From: Methylobacterium hispanicum
Lineage (GTDB): Bacteria; Pseudomonadota; Alphaproteobacteria; Rhizobiales; Beijerinckiaceae
Direction: 5' to 3'
Assembly: GCF_022179285.1 (NCBI RefSeq)
Contig: NZ_BPQO01000033.1
Span: 1-64,000, forward strand
DNA: 64,000 nt
The notes below the pieces were generated by a model. That model was not told the DNA's origin. It was given only the letters and a program-made list of their open reading frames with translations, and did no database searches. This document shows, piece by piece, positions 1 through 8,143 of the stretch. Numbering within the stretch: position 1 is the first letter of the stretch; every line of letters begins with the position of its first letter. The translations under genes were made by a program, and so were the position numbers.

Positions 1-274
1 GCCGGTCGAGGGTGTGGGTGAAGAAGAAGCGCAATGCCGAGACGATGGCGTTGAGGGTCGGCACCGGCACGCCGGCCTCGCGCTGCTCGACCTGGAAGCG
101 GCGCAGGTCCTGCGCGGTGGCCGTGTCGGGCCGGCGCCCGAGGAAGGTGGCGAGGCGGCCGACGTCGCGGATGTAGTTGCGCTGGGTCTCGTGCGAGAAC
201 CGGCGCAGGCTCATGTCGTCGATCAGGCGCTGGCGCAGGGGGCTGACCGCGCTGGCGGGGAGAAGATCGTGCAT
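1..274 (-). CDS. Tyrosine recombinase/integrase, N-terminal part (cut by window edge)
   Basis: The first 91 residues of a tyrosine recombinase, read from ATG at 274 to the window edge without a stop. Only the SAM-like core-binding domain is visible (segments SLRRFSHETQRNYIRDV and LNAIVSALRFFFTHTLD); the catalytic domain with its R-H-R-Y residues lies outside. The pattern resembles the small integrases often found with IS91-type elements. Catalytic activity cannot be judged. It points toward the window edge and is separated by about 170 bp from the next, broken gene. Confidence 0.75.
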   Translation of the reverse strand, partial: MHDLLPASAVSPLRQRLIDDMSLRRFSHETQRNYIRDVGRLATFLGRRPDTATAQDLRRFQVEQREAGVPVPTLNAIVSALRFFFTHTLDR

Positions 275-444
275 CGTGGGGCTCCTCGGATGAAGGAGCC
301 TCGATGCTCGACCCGCCTCCGACGGGCCTCAAACGATGCGCGACGGTCCCGACCCTACCGCGCCCTCACCACACGCACCCTCCCGCGCAGCGGGTTCGTT
401 CTTCGGCCAACTCCGGCCGTCTGCTTCGCGACCATCCCGGTCAT

Positions 445-1858
445 TCAGCCATTCTTGCTTGTATCCTGGAAGCAGACGTCGAGGGGTGAGGCTTGGTCAT
501 TTAGCGAGGGGTATCCCTCACGAACGATAGCGCGCCGGATCGTCGAGCGGGCCGCGTCGATGGCCAGCGTGGCGGCGCCTAGCGTCCGCGCCTCGGTTGG
601 CCTGTTTAGTGCGTGGCGCGCTATGCTGCCCGCGAGGTCTTCCACCTCACCGGCCATGTTCTCCAGGCGCTCGGGGTCGGTCTCGCGGCGTGCGTCGGAC
701 CGGAGCTCCAGCAGCCGCGCGGTGGCCACTTCGATCCTCTCCCGGCGGATGCGCCCGAGGCGCTGCCTCACCCAGGCCGCCGTCGAGCCCAGGCCGCCAC
801 CCAGGATGGCCACGAGGTAGATCCAGCTCTCGTAGCGCTCGATGAAGGTCTCCTGCTCGCGTTCGTAGTAGTCGATGGCGCCTGGGTGGATGGGCAAGCG
901 GGCGCTGGTAGCGTCCGCCGTATCCTCATAATCCGGATGGCTGACGTCTTCCGCTGCCGGGACGGTCTCGGCTAGGGCCGCGCGCATCTCGAACAGGTGC
1001 TGCGTCACCTCCGCGGCGAGGCTGCGCGACAGGTCGGCCCGCGCCATCAGGCGGTAAGACGAGCCGACTGTCGCCACGTCCTCCGCCGGAAGGCGCGGAT
1101 GGCCGCCGAACAGGGCGGCCGGCACTGTGACCGGCTGCACGCGCGGCCAGCGCGCCAGCACCGCGGCGGTGTCGGGTACGCCGAACAGTGCGACCTCGCC
1201 ATCGGCGCTCGCCTCTCGAACCAGCCCGACAACCCGCCGCGCGGCCGAGGACGTAGGCGTCGTCAACAGCACCATCGCGTCGATACGGCCGTCCCCAAGC
1301 GCGGCCGCCACATCGGTCTCCTCTACCGGCACGAGGGCGACAGCCTTCTGCGGTAGGGGGCCGCCTGGAGCGCCGGTCAGAAGCTCCATTTCGTAATGGG
1401 CGACCAAGGTGCCGACCAGCGCCCTATCGGCGGTCCTGTTCGACAGCACGCCTAGTCGCCTGGCCGCCAAATCCGGGAAATCCTTGATACCGGATTGCGC
1501 GGGGGCGACAACGAACGCCGCCAGCCTTCGCAAGACGGCTAGGGTAAGGCCGTTCCCCGGCATCGAGACGTCCGGACGGACTACCGCGAGGTCGGCCTTC
1601 GGTCTTGAGCGCCTCTGCACTCTCGCGCACCCCGTCGAAAGCCGACACCGTCAGCCGGATGCCGAGCTTCCTGCGGGCGAGTTCGTCGGCGTAGGCCCGT
1701 AACAGGGCCGGCTCGGGGCCGCCTTTCGGGGCGACCGCGATGGTCAGCGCCGTAGGCCGCATCAGGTGGAGCGCGGCGGCGATCCCGAGGACGACAAGGA
1801 ACGCCAGACCGAGAAGAAGCCATGCTTCCCGGCCAACCGGAAATGCCAACTTACGCAC
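445..1858 (-). pseudogene. TAXI-family TRAP transporter solute-binding protein, frameshifted
   Basis: A gene of the TAXI class of TRAP-transporter binding proteins, broken by one frameshift near 1600. The N-terminal half starts at GTG 1858 behind a GAGGAG ribosome site and has a membrane anchor (WLLLGLAFLVVLGIAAAL) followed by a binding-protein lobe up to about EALKTE. The remaining 360 residues continue in another frame from KADLAVVRPDV to a stop at 445, including a second membrane segment (YLVAILGGGLGSTAAW) and a charged helical tail. Joined, the two parts give about 470 residues, normal for the membrane-anchored proteins of this family in alphaproteobacteria. A sequencing error cannot be excluded. 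Confidence 0.65.
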
Positions 1859-2176
1859 GCACGCTCCTCGCCCGCCGCGGCCCTGCCAGATAGTGTTGCC
1901 CAGGTGGGCGACGTGATGCCTGTTTTCGAGTGGGCGAGGAGTAGGCCGCCGAGCAATCGGCCGCTCCTGCTTGGACGCGTGCGAGCATGTGGGGGGCTGC
2001 CCGCTCAGCCGGTAATCTCGCCGTCGACGTTCGGCTGGGGCACCGTTTTCGCGTTTCAGGATGTCCAAAAAAGGTACTCAGCGGCGATCCGGTTCAGCGC
2101 TATCGAGGACGCTTGGAAGCGCTTTCCCTCTCTCGGACCCCCCGGCTCGCCGGCGCGGGCTTTTTCGCGTGCCTCA
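1859..2176. other. Intergenic stretch, nothing recognised
   Basis: About 320 bp between the TAXI pseudogene and the small gene. Open frames here carry no recognisable domain. The only pattern seen is a tandem 10-bp duplication (CCTCATCAAG twice) at about 2170-2190, which overlaps the stop codon of the neighbouring small gene. Confidence 0.4.
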
Positions 2177-2377
2177 TCAAGCCTCATCAAGCACGATGCT
2201 GGCTGCCAGGGTGGCTATCGATAGGTCCTCGCCCTCAGCGGTGGATGTGCGCACGTGGTAGCCGTCTCCCTCGAGCTCCTGGACTCTTTGAAGCGCCTCG
2301 GTGGCTGTCTCGGCCTGATGGACGACGCTCGGCTTCTCGGTGTTGGCGAGGTTGGCGCCAGCGATGATGTAACCCAT
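2177..2377 (-). CDS. Small conserved hypothetical protein (66 aa)
   Basis: A 66-residue acidic protein starting at ATG 2377, chosen because an ideal AGGAGG lies four bases upstream. The composition (alternating beta and alpha segments, TATEALQRVQELEGDG in the middle) is that of small cytosolic proteins that are common and uncharacterised in Methylobacterium-like genomes. There are no membrane segments and no catalytic motif. No function is proposed. It stands alone 103 bp from the left end of the first IS3 element, so its downstream and upstream context may have been rearranged. Confidence 0.6.
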   Translation of the reverse strand: MGYIIAGANLANTEKPSVVHQAETATEALQRVQELEGDGYHVRTSTAEGEDLSIATLAASIVLDEA

Positions 2378-2480
2378 AGATCCTCCTGCTGGGCGCCCTG
2401 CATAGGCTGGCTAGATGGCGCTCGCGAGGCCGAGCCCCGCTCCATCGTAGCGGCGGACTACAGGCACACATGAGGGTATC

Positions 2481-3575
2481 TGGACTTGCCTCGAGAAAGT
2501 GGAGAGCTCTTTTCCTGAAGGAGGAGGGGTCCGATGGCAGACCGGAAGCAGACCTTTACCCCTGAGTTTCGTGCTGAGGCGGTGCGATTGGCCCAGACGA
2601 GCGGGCGGTCCCGCCGCGAGGTCGCCGCCGATCTCGGTGTCGGGCTCTCGACGCTGCGCAACTGGATCGACGGTCGACGCGAGCGGGAGATGGACAACCC
2701 ACCGGCCGATCGGCAGGAGGACATGGCCGCCGAGCTCAAGCGTCTGCGGCGCGAGAACGAGGTGCTGCGCCAGGAGCGGGAGATCCTGAAGCGGGCCACG
2801 GCTTTTTTCGCCAAGGAGGGAAGTCGATGAGGTTCCGCCTCATCGACGCGGCGAAGAAGGACTTCCCTGTCGCGCGCCTGTGCAAGGTTCTCGATGTCAG
2901 TCCGAGCGGCTACTTTGCCTGGAAGAGTCGTCCGGCCTCGACGCGGCAGCGCGAGGACCTCGTGCTGCTTGCCCACGTCCGATCCGCGTTCACGCTCTCG
3001 CACGAGACGTACGGCAGCCCGCGCATGACCCACGAGTTGCGTGAGCAGGGTTTGGCGGCAGGCAGAAGGCGCGTGGCCCGGCTGATGCGGGAGAACGGGC
3101 TCAAGGCTCGCCAGCCGCGCCGCTTCCGGCGCACGACGGACAGCGGCCACGCCTTCCCGATCGCGCCCAACCACCTCGACCAGGACTTCATGGCGGCCGG
3201 GCCGGATCGGAAGTGGGGAAGCGATATCTCCTACATCTGGACGCGGGAGGGTTGGCTGTACCTGGCGGTGGTCCTCGACTTGTACTCTCGGCGGGTCGTG
3301 GGCTGGGCGGCGAGCGACCGTCTCCACAAGGAACTCGCGCTGACCGCGCTGCGACGAGCCCTCGTCGTCCGGCAGCCTGGATCAGATCTGCTCCATCATT
3401 CCGACCGCGACAGTCAGTACTGTTCAAACGAGTATCAGGCAGAACTACGAGGACATGGCATCGTGATTTCGATGTCTGGCAAGGGAAATTGCTTCGACAA
3501 CGCGATGGTCGAGACGTTCTTCAAGACGCTGAAGAGCGAGTTGGTCTGGCGCACCGCGTTCCAGACACGAGCCGA
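2481..3575 (+). mobile_element. IS3-family element, copy 1 (right end missing)
   Basis: A left terminal repeat beginning TGGACTTGCC at 2481 is followed by overlapping orfA and orfB. The copy is colinear, without gaps, with the complete copy at 55616-56852 (constant offset 53135). Similarity stops at 3575, where a second IS3-family element begins. The last 142 bp of the element, including the right inverted repeat, are not found on the far side of that insertion. The copy is therefore truncated, not just interrupted. Confidence 0.85.
2534..2830 (+). CDS. IS3-family transposase OrfA
   Basis: A 98-residue OrfA with an N-terminal helix-turn-helix (FTPEFRAEAVRLAQTSGRS, then GVGLSTLRNWI) and a C-terminal leucine-zipper coiled coil (ELKRLRRENEVLRQEREILK), the usual OrfA layout. 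It recognises the element ends together with OrfB. The stop overlaps the orfB start (ATGA at 2827), implying translational coupling. It differs from the copy at 55669 by only a few residues. Confidence 0.9.
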   Translation: MADRKQTFTPEFRAEAVRLAQTSGRSRREVAADLGVGLSTLRNWIDGRREREMDNPPADRQEDMAAELKRLRRENEVLRQEREILKRATAFFAKEGSR

Positions 3576-3630
3576 TGACGTCCCCCCATCGCTTTGGTCC
3601 GGCGTGAGTGCGAGTTTTCCGGTTTTGTGA
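2827..3630 (+). pseudogene. IS3-family transposase OrfB, truncated by a nested IS
   Basis: The DDE integrase subunit of copy 1. The first two catalytic regions are present (WGSDISYIWTREGW and HHSDRDSQY), and the third (NAMVETFFKTLKSEL, with the Glu) also precedes the break. From 3576 the frame runs into the inverted repeat of the nested element and ends at a fortuitous stop at 3630, replacing the last 40 or so residues (family C-terminus ending HSALGFTSPTQFE in copy 2). One further difference from copy 2 is HSDRDSQY for HSDRGSQY. Probably inactive. Confidence 0.85.
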
Positions 3631-3631
3631 G
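3576..3631 (+). repeat. Left terminal inverted repeat, 56 bp
   Basis: Begins TGACGTCCCCCCATCGC and ends TTTTGTGAG. It matches the reverse complement of 4799-4854 at all 56 positions, after which the two ends diverge. Confidence 0.95.
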
Positions 3632-3654
3632 ACCCTGAGGGGAGGAGCAGAGCC

Positions 3655-3921
3655 GTGAAGAAGAGCAGGTTCACCGAGGAGCAGATCGCCTTCGCGCTGA
3701 AGCAGGCCGAGACCGGGACACCGGTCGCGGAGGTGCTGCGTCGGATGGGCATCTCCGAGCAGACGTTTTACCGCTGGAAGAAGCTCTACGGCGGCTTGGG
3801 CACAGGCGAGCTGAGGCGGCTGAAGCAGCTTGAGGACGAGAACCGCAAGCTCAAGCAACTCGTGGCCGATCTGAGCCTCGACAAGCACATCTTGCAGGAC
3901 GTGCTCGCAAAAAAGCTCTGA
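3655..3921 (+). CDS. IS3-family transposase OrfA (nested element)
   Basis: An 88-residue OrfA with the typical start MKKSRFTEEQIAFALKQAE, a helix-turn-helix (GISEQTFYRWKKLYGG) and a coiled coil (RLKQLEDENRKLKQLVADL). It resembles OrfA of the IS407-like branch of IS3. It ends LAKKL just after an A6G slippery run, so part of the ribosomes are expected to shift into the orfB frame and make the OrfAB transposase. Confidence 0.92.
   Translation: MKKSRFTEEQIAFALKQAETGTPVAEVLRRMGISEQTFYRWKKLYGGLGTGELRRLKQLEDENRKLKQLVADLSLDKHILQDVLAKKL
3909..3915 (+). promoter_or_regulatory. Candidate -1 programmed frameshift site (AAAAAAG)
   Basis: An A6G run sits seven codons or fewer before the orfA stop. Shifting back one base there continues K-K-A-L-T-P-A-R-R-R-E-L-V-H-Q into the orfB frame without a stop. 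This is the standard IS3 arrangement for making the OrfAB fusion. Confidence 0.8.
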
Positions 3922-3944
3922 CGCCTGCTCGGCGACGCGAACTC

Positions 3945-4754
3945 GTGCACCAGGTTCAGGAGGCGCACGGGGTGAGCGAGCGGCGCGGCTGCGCCGCGCT
4001 CGGCGTCGGCCGGTCGGGCGTCCGCTACCGCTCGACCAAGCCCGATCAGGCACCACTGCGGATGCGCATCTGCGATCTGGCCAAGAGCCGGGTGCGCTAC
4101 GGCTACTTCAGGATCTACATCCTGCTGCGCCGGGAAGGTTGGCGGGTGAATCACAAAAGGGTCCACCGCCTCTACAGGGATGAGGGCCTTAGCCTGCGGC
4201 TCAAGCGGCCCCGCCGGCACGTCAGTGCGGCACACCGTGAGCGTCAGCCGGCCGCGCTCCGGCCGAACGAACGCTGGTCGATGGACTTCGTCTCCGACGC
4301 GCTGTTCGATGGCCGCCGGCTGCGAGCTCTGACGGTCGTCGATGCGTTCACGCGCGAGGCCCTGGCGATTGAGGTCGACCAAGGCAACAAGGGCGAGCAG
4401 GTCGTGGCGGTCGTCGCCCGCTTGGCAATGCTGCGCGGAGCACCGTGCGCGATCCAGGTCGATAATGGGCCTGAGTTCGTCTCGAAAGCACTCGACCGCT
4501 GGGCCTACGAGAACGGCGTCACGTTGGACTTCTCGCGCCCTGGCAAGCCGACCGACAACGCGCTGGTCGAGTCGTTCAACGGCCGCCTGCGCGACGAGTG
4601 CCTGAACGCGAACTGGTTCTTGTCGTTGGCCGACGCCAGGAGCAAGATCGAGACGTGGCGGCGGCAGTACAACGAGAGCCGTCCTCACACCGCCCTGGGG
4701 TGGCTGACACCCCAGGAATTCGCCCTGGCGGCGGCCCTGCAGGCCGCCGAATGA
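3945..4754 (+). CDS. IS3-family transposase OrfB (nested element)
   Basis: The DDE catalytic subunit, about 269 residues from GTG 3945 and longer as the OrfAB fusion. All three catalytic regions are intact: WSMDFVSDALFDG (first Asp), QVDNGPEFVS (second Asp) and DNALVESFNGRLRDECLN (Glu), followed by the C-terminal signature SRPHTALGWLTPQEFA. The reading frame has no interruption, so this element looks capable of moving. It is made mainly by frameshifting from orfA. Confidence 0.92.
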   Translation: MHQVQEAHGVSERRGCAALGVGRSGVRYRSTKPDQAPLRMRICDLAKSRVRYGYFRIYILLRREGWRVNHKRVHRLYRDEGLSLRLKRPRRHVSAAHRERQPAALRPNERWSMDFVSDALFDGRRLRALTVVDAFTREALAIEVDQGNKGEQVVAVVARLAMLRGAPCAIQVDNGPEFVSKALDRWAYENGVTLDFSRPGKPTDNALVESFNGRLRDECLNANWFLSLADARSKIETWRRQYNESRPHTALGWLTPQEFALAAALQAAE

Positions 4755-4798
4755 GATCCGGAGGCTCACCTTTCGGCCGGACCAAAATCCGGGGGACC

Positions 4799-4854
4799 CT
4801 CACAAAACCGGAAAACTCGCACTCACGCCGGACCAAAGCGATGGGGGGACGTCA
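4799..4854 (-). repeat. Right terminal inverted repeat, 56 bp
   Basis: Perfect partner of 3576-3631. Just inside it, at about 4774-4796, lies a degenerate extra copy of the inner part (GGCCGGACCAAAATCCGGGG), which may be a second transposase contact. Confidence 0.95.
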
Positions 4855-5113
4855 GCTCGCGCGACTGATCCGCCAGTTGGCTGGCTGCGCCCACTCGGGC
4901 TTTGCCCCACACGTAGCCTCATACCAGCTGAGCGCGGAGGCGAGCCGTTGCACCAGCTCCCGAGCGAGCCCGCACAAGTGCCGACGCGGAGTGACAAACA
5001 TCCACGAAGGAATGATGTTATGCTCCAAGCGAGGCACCTTCGCAGGTGGCTGCGATGCACCTGCGATCGAAGGAACCTGCGTGGTCGGGCGTTCCAAGAG
5101 TCATCTGACGAAT

Positions 5114-5461
5114 ATGACCGGCGCGGAATTCCGTTCGCGCCTCCGTGAGCTAGGGCGAACGGATGCAGCATTCGCGGAGGAGGTCGGCAGTTCAACTCGC
5201 AGCGTGAGCCGATGGGTCAGCGAAGGGCCACCGCCCGAAATCGCCTATCTCGTCGACCTCTTGCTGACTCTCGAGTTGCATATCGGCGCACCCATTTCGC
5301 CGGAAGGAGGTGCGGGAAAGGACGCTTTTGATATCGCGTTCGACGACATGCTTGCGCGCGCAGCTATAAGTGGCCGAAAATCCGAATTGATTGCGAGTAT
5401 GCGCCGCTGGTTAGAGCACCAATATGTCAAGATGAGCAGAAGTACTACTGGTGAAAGTTAG
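5114..5461 (+). CDS. Small helix-turn-helix DNA-binding protein
   Basis: A 115-residue protein from ATG 5114. The frame is open far upstream, but the domain begins here (MTGAEFRSRLRELGRT). Residues 1-45 form an XRE/Cro-like helix-turn-helix (DAAFAEEVGSSTRSVSRWVSEG). The rest is helical and ends in a charged tail. The ribosome site is weak. Size and composition fit a phage- or transposon-type repressor. It lies between the nested IS and the Tn7-like block and shares the block's lower GC, but whether it belongs to that element is unknown. Confidence 0.55.
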   Translation: MTGAEFRSRLRELGRTDAAFAEEVGSSTRSVSRWVSEGPPPEIAYLVDLLLTLELHIGAPISPEGGAGKDAFDIAFDDMLARAAISGRKSELIASMRRWLEHQYVKMSRSTTGES

Positions 5462-6502
5462 CATCTCGCAGTCGTCGATCGCACGCGAACGCCCGCGACG
5501 TCTCGAGGTCAACGGGAAGACGGACGCACCGTCCAAGCTGGTAGCCGTCTTCCCCCAGCGGCTGGCCGCCGCACGTCGGTCCTTCAGTTGAGCTGAGAGT
5601 TGCTCAACCCGGTTGCAGCCGTTGAGGCGTCATTTCGGGCAAGCGGCGGGAGACTCATTCCTCGGCGGCGGGATCGCGGGCCGAGCGTCCTTGCTCCAGA
5701 CGTGCTCGCGGAAGAAGTAGCTGTCATGGTCGCGATTGCCGACAGCCTACCTAAGCATGCCCGGAAGCTGATCGAGCAGCGGGAACGCAAGCGGCCACTC
5801 ATACCCTGCGCCGGCACAATCAAGGCTGTCGCGAGGCCTTGCCATCAGCGATCACGCGCACCGTGGTGGCACACCCACCAAGTGATCGGCCATGAGCCTA
5901 ACGATCGTCTCGGTTTCAGCTGCAAACTCCGTCATTTCGCAACCACTGGCCCCATTCTCCGGAGCGAGCCCGCTGGTTCCGTCGAGAGAAACCGCGCCGC
6001 CTTGCGAGCCGTACTCCTGAGAGGCTGAGGAGCCGCTTCCAAACGCAAGCGCGGGCTCAATAGATGGAGAGCTGGGCGGTCCATCGCCAAGGTCCAGGCT
6101 CGACTCCCACAGCGCGCCGCTTGCTTCGGTCTGGATCCGCCAGAAGATGGCCGAGAAGGCGCAGCGAAAAATTCTGCGGGCTCCCACTCCGATTTGCCCG
6201 TTGCGCCTCCGATAGCACCGATCCCGAGCAGCGTGGACAAGTCGCTCATTACATCAGACGGCTCAAGCGGTTACAGTAACAACCGGTGACGGGCATCCCC
6301 ATGATTCACAGATCCGCCAGAAGCGTTCATTTGGTGGTGCGCCATTTTGTCTATACTGTATCCATGCTGGTATTTCGGGGCCGATCGGAGGCAATGCCGC
6401 CGGATGTCGGATGTTAATGATGGCAGCTGGCTCGCGATGATTGCCGCCGCGATGAGTTAATGTCTCGCCGATCCGTGCGTTGCCGGTGCGAGCTGAGCAG
6501 GC
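5462..6502. other. Largely non-coding kilobase left of the Tn7-like block
   Basis: About 1 kb with only short, overlapping open frames on both strands and no recognisable domain. A minus-strand start at 6249 (MSDLSTLLGIGAIGGATG) followed by a protein-like stretch in another frame down to 5852 could be a decayed gene. A TGTCGG at 6405 followed by several ATTGCC/ATGGCA motifs resembles the terminus of the right-hand end at 14440 and could be the left end of the Tn7-like element, but no matching target duplication is seen. Confidence 0.3.
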
Positions 6503-7135
6503 ATGGAGGCAATCAAGATGGACCCAATCTCCCCAGCTGAACTAAGGAACGAATTTGGACGGAAAGCGAGTCGTCACAGTTTTGTATCGATAAAAAACAT
6601 GCGGCCGATCAGATATAATCAGCGCTGGCACCGTGATGCCCTTGTCCAACTATCCCTTGATCCGTCTGTGATAGCATTCGAAGCCGAGTCCGAGCCGCTC
6701 CCCCACGAAGTGCTGAACTTGATCGTTACCATTTTGGGCGGGCAGATGCGTGTTTCCCTCGTTCGGGACCACACCAACAGCACTGACTCAAACCAAGCGA
6801 AAGACCAGATAAGAATCAGCAGATCGACGATTCTGCGGGAGCCAAGAGCGAGTAATGCAAGAGCAATATGGGCCACTCGAAAGAGCATCGTATCTATCGG
6901 AGACAGAGTGAGAATTTTAGGAAAGCTAGATGCTGCGCCGAATGGCCTCAAGTTGGCGGAGTTGCTCGCATGCATCTCGACGTCACGAGTCGACCCAGTC
7001 GATGCAATCCTTGCTCTTGTATGCCAGGGCTTGGTCACTCTCGATATCGAGAAGCCAATCGCACCAAGCACAACCGTCCGACGTTCCTTGAATCCAAGAT
7101 CGGACTGTGGACCCAAGACAGCTTTGAAGTCCTAG
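6503..7135 (+). CDS. TnsA-like protein lacking the nuclease residues, with C-terminal winged helix
   Basis: A 210-residue protein. Residues 20-55 follow the TnsA N-terminal pattern (RPIRYNQRWHRDALVQLS, then DPSVIAFE), as in proteins that describe a query end by SLLERD...FDP.V. The expected PD and E-x-K nuclease residues are absent; the matching region (LNLIVTILGGQMRVSLVRD) has none. Residues 130-180 form a winged-helix-like domain (RVRILGKLDAAPNGLKLAEL). It is the first gene of the low-GC block and is followed by another DNA-binding-like protein. Possible roles are a regulator or accessory target protein of the transposon, or cargo. The TnsA resemblance is inferred from sequence reading only. 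Confidence 0.5.
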   Translation: MEAIKMDPISPAELRNEFGRKASRHSFVSIKNMRPIRYNQRWHRDALVQLSLDPSVIAFEAESEPLPHEVLNLIVTILGGQMRVSLVRDHTNSTDSNQAKDQIRISRSTILREPRASNARAIWATRKSIVSIGDRVRILGKLDAAPNGLKLAELLACISTSRVDPVDAILALVCQGLVTLDIEKPIAPSTTVRRSLNPRSDCGPKTALKS

Positions 7136-7323
7136 CTCGCGTCCTTGAGTACGGATAATCAGCTGATTGTTCCGGAGCGGGGCCGATCCGAATGTGTCCG
7201 GAGCTTTTGGAGGGCAGCGGAGATCAATCGTCCATGTCCATCCAAGCCACTTGCCACCGCTGTCCAATGCTCTACAAAATGCCGAGGATTGCTCTTCGTC
7301 TCCGCCTGAGGGAGCGAACCCAG

Positions 7324-7902
7324 ATGTCGAAACGACGTCGAGAGATTGAGCAGCTTGAGGCTGAAATCGCTGCCATGGAGCAGCAGGTTCAGCAGATCGC
7401 TTCTAAGCGAGCAGTCGCAGTACTGCGTATGAGAACGCTCGAAGCCATGGAATTTTTCGAGACCGCGGCCGTTCCACATCAGGAGCGACAAGGGCATTTA
7501 CCTCTCATACCCATCAATGGCGACATGCGAGGTGGTCCTTCTGAGCAGCGAAGTCGGCCGATAAAGGGAAAAAATACTACGACTGCACCCACTGACAAGA
7601 AGCGGTTGGTTGATAGAGACAAGCTGGCTGAATTGACGCGCCAACTGTGTCCAGCGCGTCAAAAAGCCGTGCTTCTGGTCGTCGAGATGATCGAAGCAGC
7701 GTATCCTTCAAGCGTCACATCTGCGGAGATCAATTCTCGATTCGCTGAAGATGGGACCGTCTCGATATCCGTGCTTGCGAAGTGCAAGACGGCTCTCCAT
7801 CGGTCTCAGCTCGTGTCATTTAGTCGGGTAGATCAGAGGTGGTCCATCAAAGGAGCGCCAACTGACTCCGAGTCGCCAGGTTTGGCAATCGTGCCAGCAT
7901 GA
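7324..7902 (+). CDS. Coiled-coil protein with C-terminal winged-helix-like domain
   Basis: A 192-residue protein. ATG 7324 is preferred over an in-frame ATG at 7192 because GAGGGAG lies ahead of it and the coiled coil starts immediately (REIEQLEAEIAAMEQQVQQI). Residues 1-50 form the coiled coil, 60-110 a polar linker, and 110-185 a helical domain (LTRQLCPARQKAVLLVVEMI, then SAEINSRF and SVLAKCKTALHRS) reminiscent of a winged helix. It follows the TnsA-like gene in the same direction, 190 bp downstream. No family is recognised. The DNA-binding layout and position suggest an accessory or regulatory protein of the element. Confidence 0.55.
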   Translation: MSKRRREIEQLEAEIAAMEQQVQQIASKRAVAVLRMRTLEAMEFFETAAVPHQERQGHLPLIPINGDMRGGPSEQRSRPIKGKNTTTAPTDKKRLVDRDKLAELTRQLCPARQKAVLLVVEMIEAAYPSSVTSAEINSRFAEDGTVSISVLAKCKTALHRSQLVSFSRVDQRWSIKGAPTDSESPGLAIVPA

Positions 7903-7981
7903 CTGTGCAGCGGAGGAAGCATGAATTCACCGGCTTACAGCTGGGAGGCCGCCGGAAAGGTGGTGCGCAATAGCGCAAAGC

Positions 7982-8010
7982 GAAGGCGCGGCCTTTTGGG
8001 CCGCGCCTTC
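7982..8010. terminator. 12-bp perfect GC-rich hairpin, probable bidirectional terminator
   Basis: GAAGGCGCGGCC and GGCCGCGCCTTC flank a TTTTG loop, 80 bp after the coiled-coil gene. There is no T run on the + side. It is the first of five consecutive stem-loops. Confidence 0.6.
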
Positions 8011-8012
8011 CA

Positions 8013-8143
8013 GGTGCGAATCTCAGGCTAGCAACCAGCTTCGCACCTCCAGACACTTTCGATTCGTCTGTTTCGAAGCCCCTGTGGCAAGCAGGGACTT
8101 CGACCGACACTCTGCAGGTACCATGCCGCTGTAGCAAGCAGAG
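8013..8143. other. Run of four further stem-loops, candidate structured RNA
   Basis: Four inverted repeats follow each other almost without gaps. They are 8013-8020 with 8040-8047 (GGTGCGAA/TTCGCACC), 8050-8054 with 8066-8070 (CAGAC/GTCTG), 8073-8084 with 8092-8103 (TCGAAGCCCCTG/CAGGGACTTCGA, 11 of 12 paired) and 8110-8115 with 8138-8143 (CTCTGC/GCAGAG). The last two share the motif CTGTRGCAAGCAG in their loop and 3' arm. A 12-bp palindrome TTTGACGTCAAA follows at 8174. This regularity is unusual for a plain intergenic region and suggests a folded RNA or a protein-binding DNA structure. Confidence 0.45.

Larger units (their letters stand above)
3576..4854 (+). mobile_element. Second IS3-family element, nested in copy 1
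   Basis: A complete 1279-bp element bounded by perfect 56-bp inverted repeats and holding an orfA/orfB pair with an A6G slippery site. It starts exactly where copy 1 of the other IS3 element loses similarity to its full-length sibling. The flanks give no obvious short target duplication (left ...GCCGA, right GCTCG...), and the sequence to the right is not the remainder of copy 1. This suggests a deletion after insertion. Confidence 0.88.

Noticed and set aside
4852..5195. Minus-strand frames reading into the right end of the nested IS
   Set aside because: No recognisable domain; the extension is created by the inverted repeat.
6400..6480. TGTCGG at 6405 with nearby ATTGCC/ATGGCA motifs as the proven left end of the Tn7-like element
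   Set aside because: Only six terminal bases match the right end, the repeats are weaker, and the flanking five bases (CCGGA versus CGGGC) do not form a duplication. Kept only as a tentative limit.
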